Assembly: GCA_945860705.1 (NCBI GenBank)
Contig: CAMART010000002.1
Coordinates: forward strand, 124,001 to 188,000
DNA length: 64,000 bases
Source: Chitinophaga pinensis
GTDB lineage: Bacteria > Bacteroidota > Bacteroidia > Chitinophagales > CAMDFR01
Direction of reading: 5' to 3'
Made by a program: the position numbers and the translations under genes. Under the pieces are notes generated by a model. The model was not told the DNA's origin, made no database searches, and saw nothing but the letters and a program-made list of their open reading frames with translations. Positions 27,533 through 36,060 of the stretch are shown here, piece after piece (within the stretch, counting starts at the first letter, position 1; the number at the start of each line of letters is the position of its first letter).

Positions 27533-27716
27533 CCCAAATTACGCCTTTCGATTTGAGTCTCAAATCTTTAGGATGAGAATTCTAGCTTGTTTTCAGGTTT
27601 ATCCCGTATTATGCCAATCTTATTTTGGTTTATACCACAATTTAGAGTGGAAAACACCGTTGTTACAGCTGTTCAGACCATTTATTGGTCGGTTATAGAT
27701 GTACAAACGGTATTAT
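27533..27716 (+). repeat. Dispersed structured repeat, copy B
   Basis: It starts with the same CCCAAATT end as copy A. Module a is degenerate: the flanks GATTTGAGTC, GAGAATTCTAGC and GTTTATCCCGTATTA are conserved but the central palindrome is lost. Module b (27614-27712) is well conserved with copy A, and its stems are kept although several bases differ. The right end runs into the stop codon of the acetyltransferase gene (27713-27715) and lacks the AATTTGGG terminus. Same orientation as copy A, so the two copies bracket the lipoprotein gene as direct repeats. Confidence 0.7.
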
Positions 27717-28294
27717 AATTCTAATATATTCTTCATTTCATCTGTTGGGAGCTTAGTGCCTACTCTGTATTCATACATATTCATTCGCAGTTCATTAAAA
27801 AAATAAATAAGAGTCAGCATCATGCCACATTTATCATTTACTTCAAATCCATTGATCACAAAACCAGCTTTTAGTTTAGCTATTATTACTGGATTATTGG
27901 TGGCAGCGTGTTGTGAAGTTATTTTTTGAAATCCTAGTTCTTTAGCTTTTTCAATAGCAAATTTTAATATCTCTTTATAGATACCTTTTCGTCTATGTTC
28001 TGGAAGAATAGCCGTGATCCACATATCAAAATCTTCGCTATTGATGCCTTTGCAAACAAAAGCTCCTACTGTCACTTCTTCTTTTTTAATAAAATAAGCA
28101 AAACAAAGTTGATTAGGAAAGAAAGATTGGAGTTGTTCTTTTTTTTCTTTTTCTATTGTAGTATAATAATTGTCTGGTAAATAAAATACATCATCATCAA
28201 ATAGCAGCGCACCATTTGCATGAATAAAATCAAATACTTCTTTTTCAGGAGTAGCTTCTAAATGGTATCCATTGGTTAAATTTATTTTATTCAT
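27713..28294 (-). CDS. GNAT-family N-acetyltransferase (second of tandem pair)
   Basis: A 193-residue protein starting MNKINLTNGYHLEATPEK. The GNAT core is ITAILPEHRRKGIYKEILKFAIEKAKELG, where RRKGIY is the acetyl-CoA pyrophosphate loop, followed by ATNNPVIIAKLKAGFVINGFE. Its C-terminal half aligns with the preceding gene (GIYK, ATNN-VI--KL-AGF, YFFNE), so the two are tandem duplicates. The chosen ATG at 28294 follows the upstream stop codon by one base (TAA-A-ATG), giving translational coupling; the longer frame would overlap the neighbour by 119 bases. Substrate unknown. Its stop codon lies in the end of repeat copy B. Confidence 0.85.
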   Translation of the reverse strand: MNKINLTNGYHLEATPEKEVFDFIHANGALLFDDDVFYLPDNYYTTIEKEKKEQLQSFFPNQLCFAYFIKKEEVTVGAFVCKGINSEDFDMWITAILPEHRRKGIYKEILKFAIEKAKELGFQKITSQHAATNNPVIIAKLKAGFVINGFEVNDKCGMMLTLIYFFNELRMNMYEYRVGTKLPTDEMKNILEL

Positions 28295-28295
28295 T

Positions 28296-28874
28296 TTATA
28301 ATCCATTGATATATTTTTTAAAATCTTCATTAGGTCGGTATTGCCCTGTCCAGAACTGTAGCGCTTTTCTATTCTTCTCATTAAAGAAATAGGAGAGATG
28401 AGCCAGAATCCCAAACGAAATAGAAATTTCCATTTTGGTGATGTAAAATCCTGCTTGAAGCTTCGGCACTATTACTTTATTATTGGTGGCTTTATGTCTG
28501 CTATATACTTCTTGAAATCCTTTCTCTTGAAGTATATTTAATATCTCAGGCAAAAGTTTTTTATAGATACCTTTATTTTGATGGGCTTTCAATATTCCTG
28601 TATTGCACATATAAAACTTTTGTCTGTTTTCTTGCCATCCAAATGACCAGCCTATTTGTTCATTTTTATAATAGAGACCAATATATAAATAATAAGGCTT
28701 ACCCAAGTTTTGAGCAAGGTCTTTCATTTTTTCTAAATCTAGTTCAGAATAAAAATCTTCATCATTTATGTCTAAGTCATCTGTAAAAACATGATTTCTA
28801 TTTTCTCTAAAGAAAGGAGAAAATTCTTGAACAGTTAAAATTTTATAGGAGTAATAGTCGAAGAGTGCTTTCAT
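28296..28874 (-). CDS. GNAT-family N-acetyltransferase (first of tandem pair)
   Basis: A 192-residue acetyltransferase-like protein. The core is CNTGILKAHQNKGIYKKLLPEILNILQEKG with the cofactor loop HQNKGIYK, then SRHKATNNKVIVPKLQAGFYITKME. The N-terminus (MKALFDYYSYKILTVQEF) differs from its paralogue. Substrate cannot be inferred. The two paralogues form a two-gene operon beginning just after the bidirectional hairpin that ends the large T9SS gene; no TAnnTTTG box is evident upstream, so some readthrough is possible. Confidence 0.83.
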   Translation of the reverse strand: MKALFDYYSYKILTVQEFSPFFRENRNHVFTDDLDINDEDFYSELDLEKMKDLAQNLGKPYYLYIGLYYKNEQIGWSFGWQENRQKFYMCNTGILKAHQNKGIYKKLLPEILNILQEKGFQEVYSRHKATNNKVIVPKLQAGFYITKMEISISFGILAHLSYFFNEKNRKALQFWTGQYRPNEDFKKYINGL

Positions 28875-28894
28875 TATTTTTGCTAATATAAAAT

Positions 28895-28931
28895 AAAAAT
28901 CCCGATTGAAAAAAGTTCAATCGGGATTTTT
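28895..28931 (-). terminator. Strong hairpin terminator after the 1406-residue T9SS gene
   Basis: A perfect 16-bp stem (28895-28910 with 28916-28931) with a 5-base loop. The outer pairs form the A/T-tracts that give T-runs on either strand. Confidence 0.85.
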
Positions 28932-28953
28932 ATATTTTAAGAAATCATTTAGT

Positions 28954-31900
28954 TTATTTATTTACTACAATTGTTTTTTGTGTAAATTCATTGCCTATTT
29001 GTATATAAGCTATATACATACCAGCACTGAGTGATGAAGTATTTAGTGTCATTTTGTTTAAGCCTATAGTTAAGTCATTATTTACTTTCATAACTTCTTG
29101 ACCTAGTGCATCAATCAATCTGATAGTACCACTTGTATTTTTTGTTACCGATACTTCTATTGTAGTATTTTGTAAAGTAGGATTTGGATAAAACTCACCA
29201 ACCGAAGTAGAGCTATTTCTATTTATATAAGCAGATACGATAGAAGATTTTTCAGACTTACCATCATTATCTATTTGATTGAGTCTATAATAATACTCTC
29301 GACCTGCTACTACATTATGATCATCATAAGCATATGCTCGTGATATAGACGAGTTGTTATGTCCATTTACAAATCCGATTTTTTCAAAATTAATACCATC
29401 AGTACTTCTTGTTACTTCAAATCCTTTATTATTAATTTCTGAAGCGGTAGTCCAACTTACTTGAATATATTCATTATTGATAGGTTTTGCTTGTATAGAT
29501 GTATATGTCACTGGCAATGGAGTAGAAGTGTGAGGCGAGATACCTACGCCACCACTTCCACCAGAGAAGCTAGTGATACCATTAAATTCAACATAAGTTA
29601 CACCATTTTCTGTACCAGTTGTTCCTGTAAGGGTAATAAAGTTGAAGTTGAAATTGTTTCCGTCATTAATAAGTCCTGCACTAAAAGGTGCTCCTACAGT
29701 TTTGAACCATTGGAAAGCTACAGGGAAATGTGTTCCTGGGTTTGCAGTATTCAATGCAGTAAGTTTTGCATCTCTTTGTGAAGTAATAGAAGTAATCTCA
29801 GCTGGATCGTAGTAGAAACGTATATTCACTGGATCTACTAAAGTACTAGTACTCACATTCCAAAATCTACTCATTACATAAAAAGCATCAGTTCTAGTTA
29901 CATAAAAGGTTCTTGATTTTTCATCAAATATATTGGAAGCTAGTTTAACTATAGTTACCACAGCGGCATTTTTTGGAGTAGCATTTGTAGTTCCCCATTC
30001 TATAGCAAACAACCATTTATCTGGGTCTGTAGGATCTGCATAGTATGTCCATCCTCCGTTTTCACATTCTACAGGAAGTGTAGAACCATTGGTAGAATTT
30101 GATGCCAATACAACATGTGCCGAACCTGAACGTATAGGCCAAGTAGCTATCACATTAGTAGCTGTAGCATTACATCCTATGCCTGTACCAGCAGTTCTGC
30201 TTACTCTTACTTGTACAGATGTAGCAGCAGCAGTAGTTGTAATATTTGCACCAGAAGTATATGAAGCCCATGAAGAACCTCCATTTGTAGAAAACTCGTA
30301 TACATCACTTGCACCTGTACCACCTGTACCAGCATTGATGGTTACATTCACATTATCGCCTTGACATATTTCTGTACCACTAGCAGGGGTAGCTGTATTG
30401 ATAGTAGGTAAAGTTGGTTGTATAGTCACAGGCCAAGTAGCTACTACTGCAGGACTAGTAGCATTACATCCAGTAGCTGAGCCAGCAGTTCTGCTTACAC
30501 GCACTTGTACAGATGTAGTAGCCGATGCAGTACTAATTGGATCACTAGGTGAATAAGCAGACCAAGAAGATCCTCCATTAGTAGAAAACTCATATACATC
30601 GCTTGCTCCTGTTCCTCCAGAACCAGCGTTAATCGTAGCACTTACGTTTTGTCCTTGACAGATAGTACCAACAGAAGGAGTAGCTATATTTAAAGTTGGA
30701 GCGATAGGTTGAATAGTCACAGGCCAAGTAGCAATTATATTAGTGCTCGTAGCATTACATCCCGTACCTGTTCCAGCAGTTCTGCTCACTCTTATTTGTA
30801 CAGAAGTAGTAGCTGATGCTGTAGTAATAGTAGCACCAGAAGTATAAGCCGACCATGAAGAACCACCATTAGTAGAAAACTCATATACATCGCTCGCACC
30901 AGTACCACCAGTACCAGCTGTAATCGTAGCACTTACATCTTGTCCTTGACAGATGGTTGTACCAGATGTTGGAGTAGCTACATTTAAAGTTGGAGCTATT
31001 GGTTGTATAGTTACAGGCCAAGTAGCAATTACATTAGGACCAGCAATATTACATCCAGTACCAGTACCTGCAGTTCTGCTTACTCTTATTTGTACAGAAG
31101 TAGTTGCAGATGCTGTAGTAATAGCAGTACCAGAAGTATAAGCTGCCCATGAAGAACCACCATTAGTAGAAAAGTCATATACATCGCTCGCACCTGTTCC
31201 ACCTGAACCAGCGGTGATTGTAGCACTCACGTTTTGTCCTTGGCAGATAGCCGTACCACTTACTAAACTTGGAGTATTGAGTGTTGGTGCAACAATCTGA
31301 GGAGTTACAGTCCATGAAAATACATTGGTAGGTGAATTATTACATCCTGATCCACTGCATTCTTTTCTCAATTCTATGGTATTTGTACCTACTACAGCAG
31401 CAAAACTAGGTAATGTAGTACTCCATGCACTAAATCCGCTTCCATTATCAAATCTATACATAAGATTGCAGGTACCAGTTCCACCACCAGCATCTGTTGC
31501 TCCACTTACTGTTAGGGTTTGTCCAGCGCATACATTTGCATTATTAGGTGATTTTGTAGCTGTAGGCATTATAGGGTCTAATACTACTATTGCAGTTGCA
31601 TTACCTGAAGTGGCAGTATTACAATCTGTACCAGATGCAGATACTAAACATCTATAAAGGTATGTGTCTGCAGGTGTAGTTACATTTGTAGTTGACGCGG
31701 TCATGCTGTTTGAAGTAGCTCCCGCATAAGTAATGCCTGCAGGAGTTCCATCTACCACATTATTCCATGTACCACTATTATATTGCCACTGATAGGTAAG
31801 TGACGGAGTACCTCCTGAAGCACTTACACTTACTGTAAAATTAGAACCTTGACAAACAGGGTTTGGTGGCGAAGTAACACTAGAAATAGAAGGATCTGCA

Positions 31901-33174
31901 ACTACATTTACTTGAATGATATTGCTATAAGCTACGGTACCACATGCATCTGTTATTTTTCTTCTGAAAAAATAAGTGCCTACTGCTAATGTCGCATCAG
32001 GGTCGAAAGTTGTTGAGTTTATTCCTACATTGGTGATAGTAGCAAAAGTATTTGTAGGTGCTCGTTCCCATTGATAAGTGGAACTTCCATATGCATACGC
32101 ACCCACAGTTAATGCCCCAGTAGCATCTGCTGTACTTGTAAATGCTCCAGGATCATCGCCTACACAGATAGAAGTAGGATTTGTTATGCCTGCTATTGTG
32201 CCTCCATTGATAGCAGCTAAATTATTAGCAACAACACTTAAGTTGAAATCACCAGTATTAGTGTTAAATCCTTCTACTACTATGACATATGTACCTGCAC
32301 AAAGTGCTCTTGTTATTGCAGATGTAGTGCCTAATCCACCTCCATCATCATCAAATGCAATCTCTGTTCCACATCCTGAGTTGTATAATCTTAAATACGA
32401 ATCATAGTTTGTACCTGCATTATTAGTGCCGATGGTTACAACTTGAGGAGAAGAAATGGTAAATTGATAAAATACATCTGGAGAGCCATTGCCCAATACG
32501 TTTGTATATCCTTTATCAGATGAAGCACCGCCTGGCGCACCTCTATTAGTATTGATATGACTTTTAGCAGTACCTGTTGTGAGTGTACCAAAATTTAATG
32601 CAGAAGCGCATGAATTTCCATTTGTATATCTCCATACAGATTTCATATACAATATGCTATTACCGATTGACCAACCATCTTCAACACCTGCTGCTCCAGC
32701 AAATCCCCACCAACTACAGGCAGTTTTTGTAACGCTTTTAAATGTGTAATTAGTGGCATCATTGGCTGTACAAGCATCACCAGAAGAACTACAATCTGGC
32801 GCACCATCTTCTTCCCATGACTCTTTTTGTATATTAAAAAAATCAGCATTATTAGTTCTATTAGTACAATTATACATTAAAACACTATGAACAGTAGTAG
32901 AAGGAGCATCAGCTTGCCACCTACGTACATAATTATTTCCTCCACAAGAAGCGCCAGATCCTCCACTAGTCCATGTTGCAGTTCCACCTGTATTTCCATC
33001 TGAGTTTAGCCCAATACGTACTTCATTATCATCGGCAGAAAATGCGTCATTATCACATGTTTGTCTCCATTGTTCTACACGCATTTCATAGTTGACATTA
33101 CCGTTGGATATTTGTGCATTTATATTTGCATTTATAGCAAATAGGAGTGTTAAAGCTATTAAGTAAGATTTCAT
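28954..33174 (-). CDS. Giant repetitive T9SS-exported surface protein
   Basis: A 1406-residue secreted protein. The signal peptide is MKSYLIALTLLFAINANINAQ. A unique N-terminal domain (about 25-190) rich in Asn, Trp and Cys is followed by a pre-peptidase-like beta domain (PQVVTIGTNNAGTNYDSYLRLYN), Ig-like modules, then four nearly identical modules of about 98 residues, each with ICQGQ-VSATI-AG, GASDVYEFSTNGGSSW and VSRTAG-GCN. A further domain, a FnIII-like module and a type A T9SS sorting domain (VGEFYPNPTLQNTTIEV, ending FTQKTIVVNK) complete it. It is probably an adhesin or matrix protein (inference). The start at 33174 is chosen because the longer form would bury the signal peptide and overlap the upstream gene. 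Confidence 0.88.
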   Translation of the reverse strand: MKSYLIALTLLFAINANINAQISNGNVNYEMRVEQWRQTCDNDAFSADDNEVRIGLNSDGNTGGTATWTSGGSGASCGGNNYVRRWQADAPSTTVHSVLMYNCTNRTNNADFFNIQKESWEEDGAPDCSSSGDACTANDATNYTFKSVTKTACSWWGFAGAAGVEDGWSIGNSILYMKSVWRYTNGNSCASALNFGTLTTGTAKSHINTNRGAPGGASSDKGYTNVLGNGSPDVFYQFTISSPQVVTIGTNNAGTNYDSYLRLYNSGCGTEIAFDDDGGGLGTTSAITRALCAGTYVIVVEGFNTNTGDFNLSVVANNLAAINGGTIAGITNPTSICVGDDPGAFTSTADATGALTVGAYAYGSSTYQWERAPTNTFATITNVGINSTTFDPDATLAVGTYFFRRKITDACGTVAYSNIIQVNVVADPSISSVTSPPNPVCQGSNFTVSVSASGGTPSLTYQWQYNSGTWNNVVDGTPAGITYAGATSNSMTASTTNVTTPADTYLYRCLVSASGTDCNTATSGNATAIVVLDPIMPTATKSPNNANVCAGQTLTVSGATDAGGGTGTCNLMYRFDNGSGFSAWSTTLPSFAAVVGTNTIELRKECSGSGCNNSPTNVFSWTVTPQIVAPTLNTPSLVSGTAICQGQNVSATITAGSGGTGASDVYDFSTNGGSSWAAYTSGTAITTASATTSVQIRVSRTAGTGTGCNIAGPNVIATWPVTIQPIAPTLNVATPTSGTTICQGQDVSATITAGTGGTGASDVYEFSTNGGSSWSAYTSGATITTASATTSVQIRVSRTAGTGTGCNATSTNIIATWPVTIQPIAPTLNIATPSVGTICQGQNVSATINAGSGGTGASDVYEFSTNGGSSWSAYSPSDPISTASATTSVQVRVSRTAGSATGCNATSPAVVATWPVTIQPTLPTINTATPASGTEICQGDNVNVTINAGTGGTGASDVYEFSTNGGSSWASYTSGANITTTAAATSVQVRVSRTAGTGIGCNATATNVIATWPIRSGSAHVVLASNSTNGSTLPVECENGGWTYYADPTDPDKWLFAIEWGTTNATPKNAAVVTIVKLASNIFDEKSRTFYVTRTDAFYVMSRFWNVSTSTLVDPVNIRFYYDPAEITSITSQRDAKLTALNTANPGTHFPVAFQWFKTVGAPFSAGLINDGNNFNFNFITLTGTTGTENGVTYVEFNGITSFSGGSGGVGISPHTSTPLPVTYTSIQAKPINNEYIQVSWTTASEINNKGFEVTRSTDGINFEKIGFVNGHNNSSISRAYAYDDHNVVAGREYYYRLNQIDNDGKSEKSSIVSAYINRNSSTSVGEFYPNPTLQNTTIEVSVTKNTSGTIRLIDALGQEVMKVNNDLTIGLNKMTLNTSSLSAGMYIAYIQIGNEFTQKTIVVNK
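30100..31290 (-). repeat. Four in-frame tandem repeats of about 294 bp inside the giant T9SS gene
   Basis: The same GCAGTTCTGC anchor recurs near 30191, 30485, 30776 and 31070, a spacing of 291-294 bases, i.e. 97-98 codons. The copies are highly alike at DNA level as well as protein level, so recent duplication or gene conversion is likely. These are coding repeats, not a CRISPR array. Confidence 0.9.
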
Positions 33175-33190
33175 TTCAAGCAAGTTTAAT

Positions 33191-34441
33191 TTAATAGTTG
33201 ATAAAATTATTTTTTTTATAAAAGTAATATGGCTCATTTGCTATATTAACGTTTGGTTTAATTAATGCTCTAGCTTTATGTTGGTTAAGTGTAATATTTG
33301 ATAAACAATATACGAAAACTTTTTCAGTTTTATATTTTTTTTGTGCATCTTTTTTTAATTTTTGTGCTAATTGCCATATAAAGTAAGAATCATTGTATGT
33401 ATTCATTAGTTGTCTATAAGTGATTAACTGACTAAAATCTACAAAATACTTGTCTTTTAAATCGGGTAATTCTACTAAAAATTGAAAATATTCAGGTTCG
33501 TGATTATGTAGCATCATTCTCCATGCAAAGTAGTGGCCTTGTCTGTGCCATGCCAATCCGTCTAGCATAAATAAAAACCTCAAAGGAAATAACATTTGTA
33601 CAATAAAAAATAAAATTAAGATATATCGATTTATTTTATTTTGAAATATTATACCAAAATCTTTAAAAATAGATTTTATATTGTATTTATATATAGTTAA
33701 ATAAATTGCCCAAGCGACTATCATCACAAGTGGGAACTCACCAATATTGAATATAAAATAGTTTGATAAATGAAATGTAAAATATGGAATAACTACGAAT
33801 ATAGATTTGGGTTTATACCATAAAATAAAGGGGATTAATAAATCAAAAAACAATCCAAAATAGCTCATAAATATACCTAATATATCAGGGAAAGGATACG
33901 CTCTATTTGTAGTAAGCAAACGCATTGGATATCCTTGTAGCCAATCTGAATTTATTTTTGCGATACCACCATAGAAATATACAATAGAAAATAGTAAGCC
34001 AAAAACAAGATAGTTGCCTATACTAATAGTTTTGTTTGTGTTTTTTTTGATTAAGTCGATTATGGATATTGATTTATTAGTATCAATAATTATATATAAA
34101 AAAGATATTAAACACCATAAATAATAATGGTTATTATAAAAGGACATATCTATCAAAAACAAATAACCAAAAGATATGAAAAAAAGGAATGCACCAATTT
34201 TTGGGAATACACCACTTGCTAATAAAATCGCTCCAAATGCTGCTAAATAAGTTAATGTATAAATCAACTCATGAGAGTATGCTTCTATAAAAGCAAGATT
34301 GGGATAGTGAAATACAAAAGTAGATTCAGAAAGATCATGAACATGAGGTGCTAAATTAAAAACTTGAGGAAGCATTAATAAACCAAAAAAGCATCTAAAT
34401 ATTGAGAAGTTTATTGCAGATACTTCAATACTTTGTTTCAA
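33191..34441 (-). CDS. HTTM-domain (vitamin K-dependent gamma-carboxylase-like) membrane protein
   Basis: A 416-residue polytopic inner-membrane protein with about nine hydrophobic helices. Features matching the HTTM/VKGC family are the early SIFRCFFGLLMLPQV helix, SFYNNHYYLWCLISFLYI, and YFYGGIAKINSDWLQGYPM, the signature segment before WL. A soluble C-terminal tail (about 340-416) follows. Catalytic function in bacteria is unclear; human VKGC carboxylates glutamate. It is sandwiched in an apparent operon: 18 bases after a small exported protein and 16 bases before the giant T9SS gene. Confidence 0.8.
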   Translation of the reverse strand: MKQSIEVSAINFSIFRCFFGLLMLPQVFNLAPHVHDLSESTFVFHYPNLAFIEAYSHELIYTLTYLAAFGAILLASGVFPKIGAFLFFISFGYLFLIDMSFYNNHYYLWCLISFLYIIIDTNKSISIIDLIKKNTNKTISIGNYLVFGLLFSIVYFYGGIAKINSDWLQGYPMRLLTTNRAYPFPDILGIFMSYFGLFFDLLIPFILWYKPKSIFVVIPYFTFHLSNYFIFNIGEFPLVMIVAWAIYLTIYKYNIKSIFKDFGIIFQNKINRYILILFFIVQMLFPLRFLFMLDGLAWHRQGHYFAWRMMLHNHEPEYFQFLVELPDLKDKYFVDFSQLITYRQLMNTYNDSYFIWQLAQKLKKDAQKKYKTEKVFVYCLSNITLNQHKARALIKPNVNIANEPYYFYKKNNFINY

Positions 34442-34459
34442 TTTTTTTAATTTTTCAAA

Positions 34460-34849
34460 TTAAAATAATATCATATATGAAAAACAATCGTCTGAATGGT
34501 CTTTAAATTTTAAAATAGGTGAGCCATCTTTATATATAATAGACATATCAGATTTGTTACATGATTCGCAATTTGTAAAAATTATTTTACCATTTTCAAT
34601 TTTGAAAGTATAGCTTTTTAAATTGCCATTTATATTTCTAATTAGTTCATTCTTCTCTAAATCAATAGTAAAATGAGTATTAGAAAACTCTTTTTCAATG
34701 ATTTCATTTTCATTAATTGGACTAGTACAAGTTATATCGGTTATTGTTATAGATTTAGATGTAAATGTTGTTTTGTTGATTTCATTTGCATTAATATTAT
34801 TAAAACCGAATATTGATAATAAAGTAAGAAGAACGAATTTAATTAGCAT
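34460..34849 (-). CDS. Small exported protein of unknown function
   Basis: A 129-residue protein with a signal peptide (MLIKFVLLTLLSIFGFNNINA). The mature part contains beta-rich segments (NTHFTIDLEKNELIRNI, LKSYTFKIENGKIIFTN) and a CESC pair and two other cysteines. I do not recognise a family. It is the first gene of an apparent three-gene operon with the HTTM protein and the giant T9SS protein. Upstream is a TAATTTCG near-match to the -7 consensus. Confidence 0.7.
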   Translation of the reverse strand: MLIKFVLLTLLSIFGFNNINANEINKTTFTSKSITITDITCTSPINENEIIEKEFSNTHFTIDLEKNELIRNINGNLKSYTFKIENGKIIFTNCESCNKSDMSIIYKDGSPILKFKDHSDDCFSYMILF

Positions 34850-35015
34850 GATATATTTAATTATATTACGAAATTAGGTAATTTTTTTGAAATATTATCA
34901 CAGTATTTTATTTTAATATTTAATTAAATTAATTATAATATTCCTATAACATGGTTTGTGCCAGATAAACAACGAAGAGAAAGATGTGAAAGTATTATAA
35001 TAAGCTAATACTTTG

Positions 35016-35219
35016 GCTTAGTTGGGGGGTGGTTAGTAGTTCGGCTTTGGTTGAGCGAGTCGGCAGGTAGGCTTCGTGGGAGGAAACTAAGTCAAAGTTG
35101 TATGCGAGTCGGCTAGAAACTTTGACTTAGTTAGGCTTCGGCTAGGCTAATCGGCTAGAAACTTCGACTTAGTTATATGCTTCGGCTAGGCAAGTCGGTC
35201 TTGCAGGTCGGTAAGGTTT
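35016..35219. repeat. Upstream REP-like palindromic array next to the RAYT gene
   Basis: A GC-richer block within AT-rich DNA. It has arm AACTAAGTCAAAGTT (35085-35099), its exact reverse complement AACTTTGACTTAGTT (35118-35132), and a third arm with one change (35160-35174). The arms alternate with GTCGGCTAGAA and GGCTTCGGCTAGGC cores. Units repeat in tandem with a period of about 42 bases. It fills much of the 407-base gap between the small exported protein and the transposase gene; the part left of 35016 is AT-rich and featureless. Confidence 0.85.
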
Positions 35220-35223
35220 TTAA

Positions 35224-35231
35224 TATCTTTG
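35224..35231 (+). promoter_or_regulatory. -7 box of the RAYT gene
   Basis: TATCTTTG, 25 bases before the ATG. A TTG at 35201-35203 gives a -33 box with a 20-base spacer, the best full promoter in the window. That -33 box lies inside the end of the upstream repeat array. Confidence 0.65.
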
Positions 35232-35256
35232 AAATAAAAAGTATTTATTTTTTAAA

Positions 35257-35868
35257 ATGGATATACGTAACGAAAAGATAGAATCTGAATGTTTTTATCA
35301 CATTTATAATAGAGGAATAAATGGATGTCTTATTTTCAAAAATGAAGAAAACTATTCTTTTTTTCTTAAAAAATTTGAATTGTATTTAGATAAGTATTGT
35401 GATATATATTCTTATTGTCTCATGCCCAATCATTTTCATTTTTTGATAAAAGCAAAATCGGAGGACGAACTTAAAAAACTAATATTAAGCAATAATAACT
35501 TAAAGTCAATATCCAATATGGGATTGCATTCTCCTATAAATATTGTAAGTAAACAATTAGGAAAATTTATAAGTAGTTATAGCCAAGCATATAATAAAGT
35601 GCATAAAAGACATGGTCCACTTTTGGAGTCACCTTTCAAAAGAATAAAAGTAGACACACTTGATTATTTAAAAAATTTGATTTTATATATCCATTTAAAT
35701 CCTGTAGATATAGGAATTGATTATGACATATATAAGTTTTCGTCATATAATTCTGTCGTTTCAAAAAACAAGACTAAAATAAAAAGAGAAGAGATATTAG
35801 AATTATTTGATAATGAAGAAAATTTTATGAATTGTCATAGGATATACCACCAAAAAAATAGAAAATAA
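35257..35868 (+). CDS. REP-associated tyrosine transposase (RAYT, Y1 HUH family)
   Basis: A 203-residue single-strand DNA transposase of the IS200/IS605-related TnpA-REP group. The HUH metal-binding motif is H59-F60-H61 in LMPNHFHFLIKAK. The N-terminus (CFYHIYNRGINGCLIF) is typical of RAYTs. The nucleophile is a tyrosine in the helix SSYSQAYNKVHKRHG (Y108 or Y112), followed by PLLESPFKRIKVD and LILYIHLNPV, the family signature. There is no tnpB and no classical IS ends; instead the gene is flanked by palindromic arrays, the standard REPtron arrangement. The frame is intact, so it may be active. Confidence 0.92.
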   Translation: MDIRNEKIESECFYHIYNRGINGCLIFKNEENYSFFLKKFELYLDKYCDIYSYCLMPNHFHFLIKAKSEDELKKLILSNNNLKSISNMGLHSPINIVSKQLGKFISSYSQAYNKVHKRHGPLLESPFKRIKVDTLDYLKNLILYIHLNPVDIGIDYDIYKFSSYNSVVSKNKTKIKREEILELFDNEENFMNCHRIYHQKNRK

Positions 35869-35901
35869 ACTTTAAATAAATTAAAAACATTTAAGTTTTA
35901 A

Positions 35902-36037
35902 GCGATTCGGCAGGTAGGCTTCGTAGGAAACTAAGTCGAAGTTGTCTGCGAATCGGCTAGAAACTTTGACTTAGTTAGGCTTCGGCTGAGCAATTAGATT
36001 AGTCGGCATCGGCTAGACGAGTCGGGTAGTAAGTAAC
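35902..36037. repeat. Downstream REP-like palindromic array next to the RAYT gene
   Basis: It repeats the upstream block almost exactly in the same order: CGGCAGGTAGGCTTCGT, arm AACTAAGTCGAAGTT (35929-35943), ATCGGCTAGAA, arm AACTTTGACTTAGTT (35962-35976), AGGCTTCGGCT. A degenerate tail with CGGCATCGGCTAGACGAGTCGG follows. With the upstream copy it forms a direct repeat of about 85 bases bracketing the transposase gene. Confidence 0.85.
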
Positions 36038-36060
36038 TTAGATTTTTTACCTAAAAAAAA

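Noticed and set aside
30100-31290. Regular ~294-base repeats that could suggest a CRISPR-like or satellite array
   Set aside because: They are in frame, encode repeated ~98-residue modules of a secreted protein, and there are no short repeat/unique spacer alternations or cas genes.
29461-32407. Many plus-strand open frames within 29461-32407
   Set aside because: They are antisense shadows of the repetitive T9SS gene; they have no promoter boxes and no family features.
35257-35868. IS200/IS605-type insertion sequence
   Set aside because: There is no tnpB and there are no compact IS ends. The protein's flanks and signature segments fit the REP-associated transposase group better.
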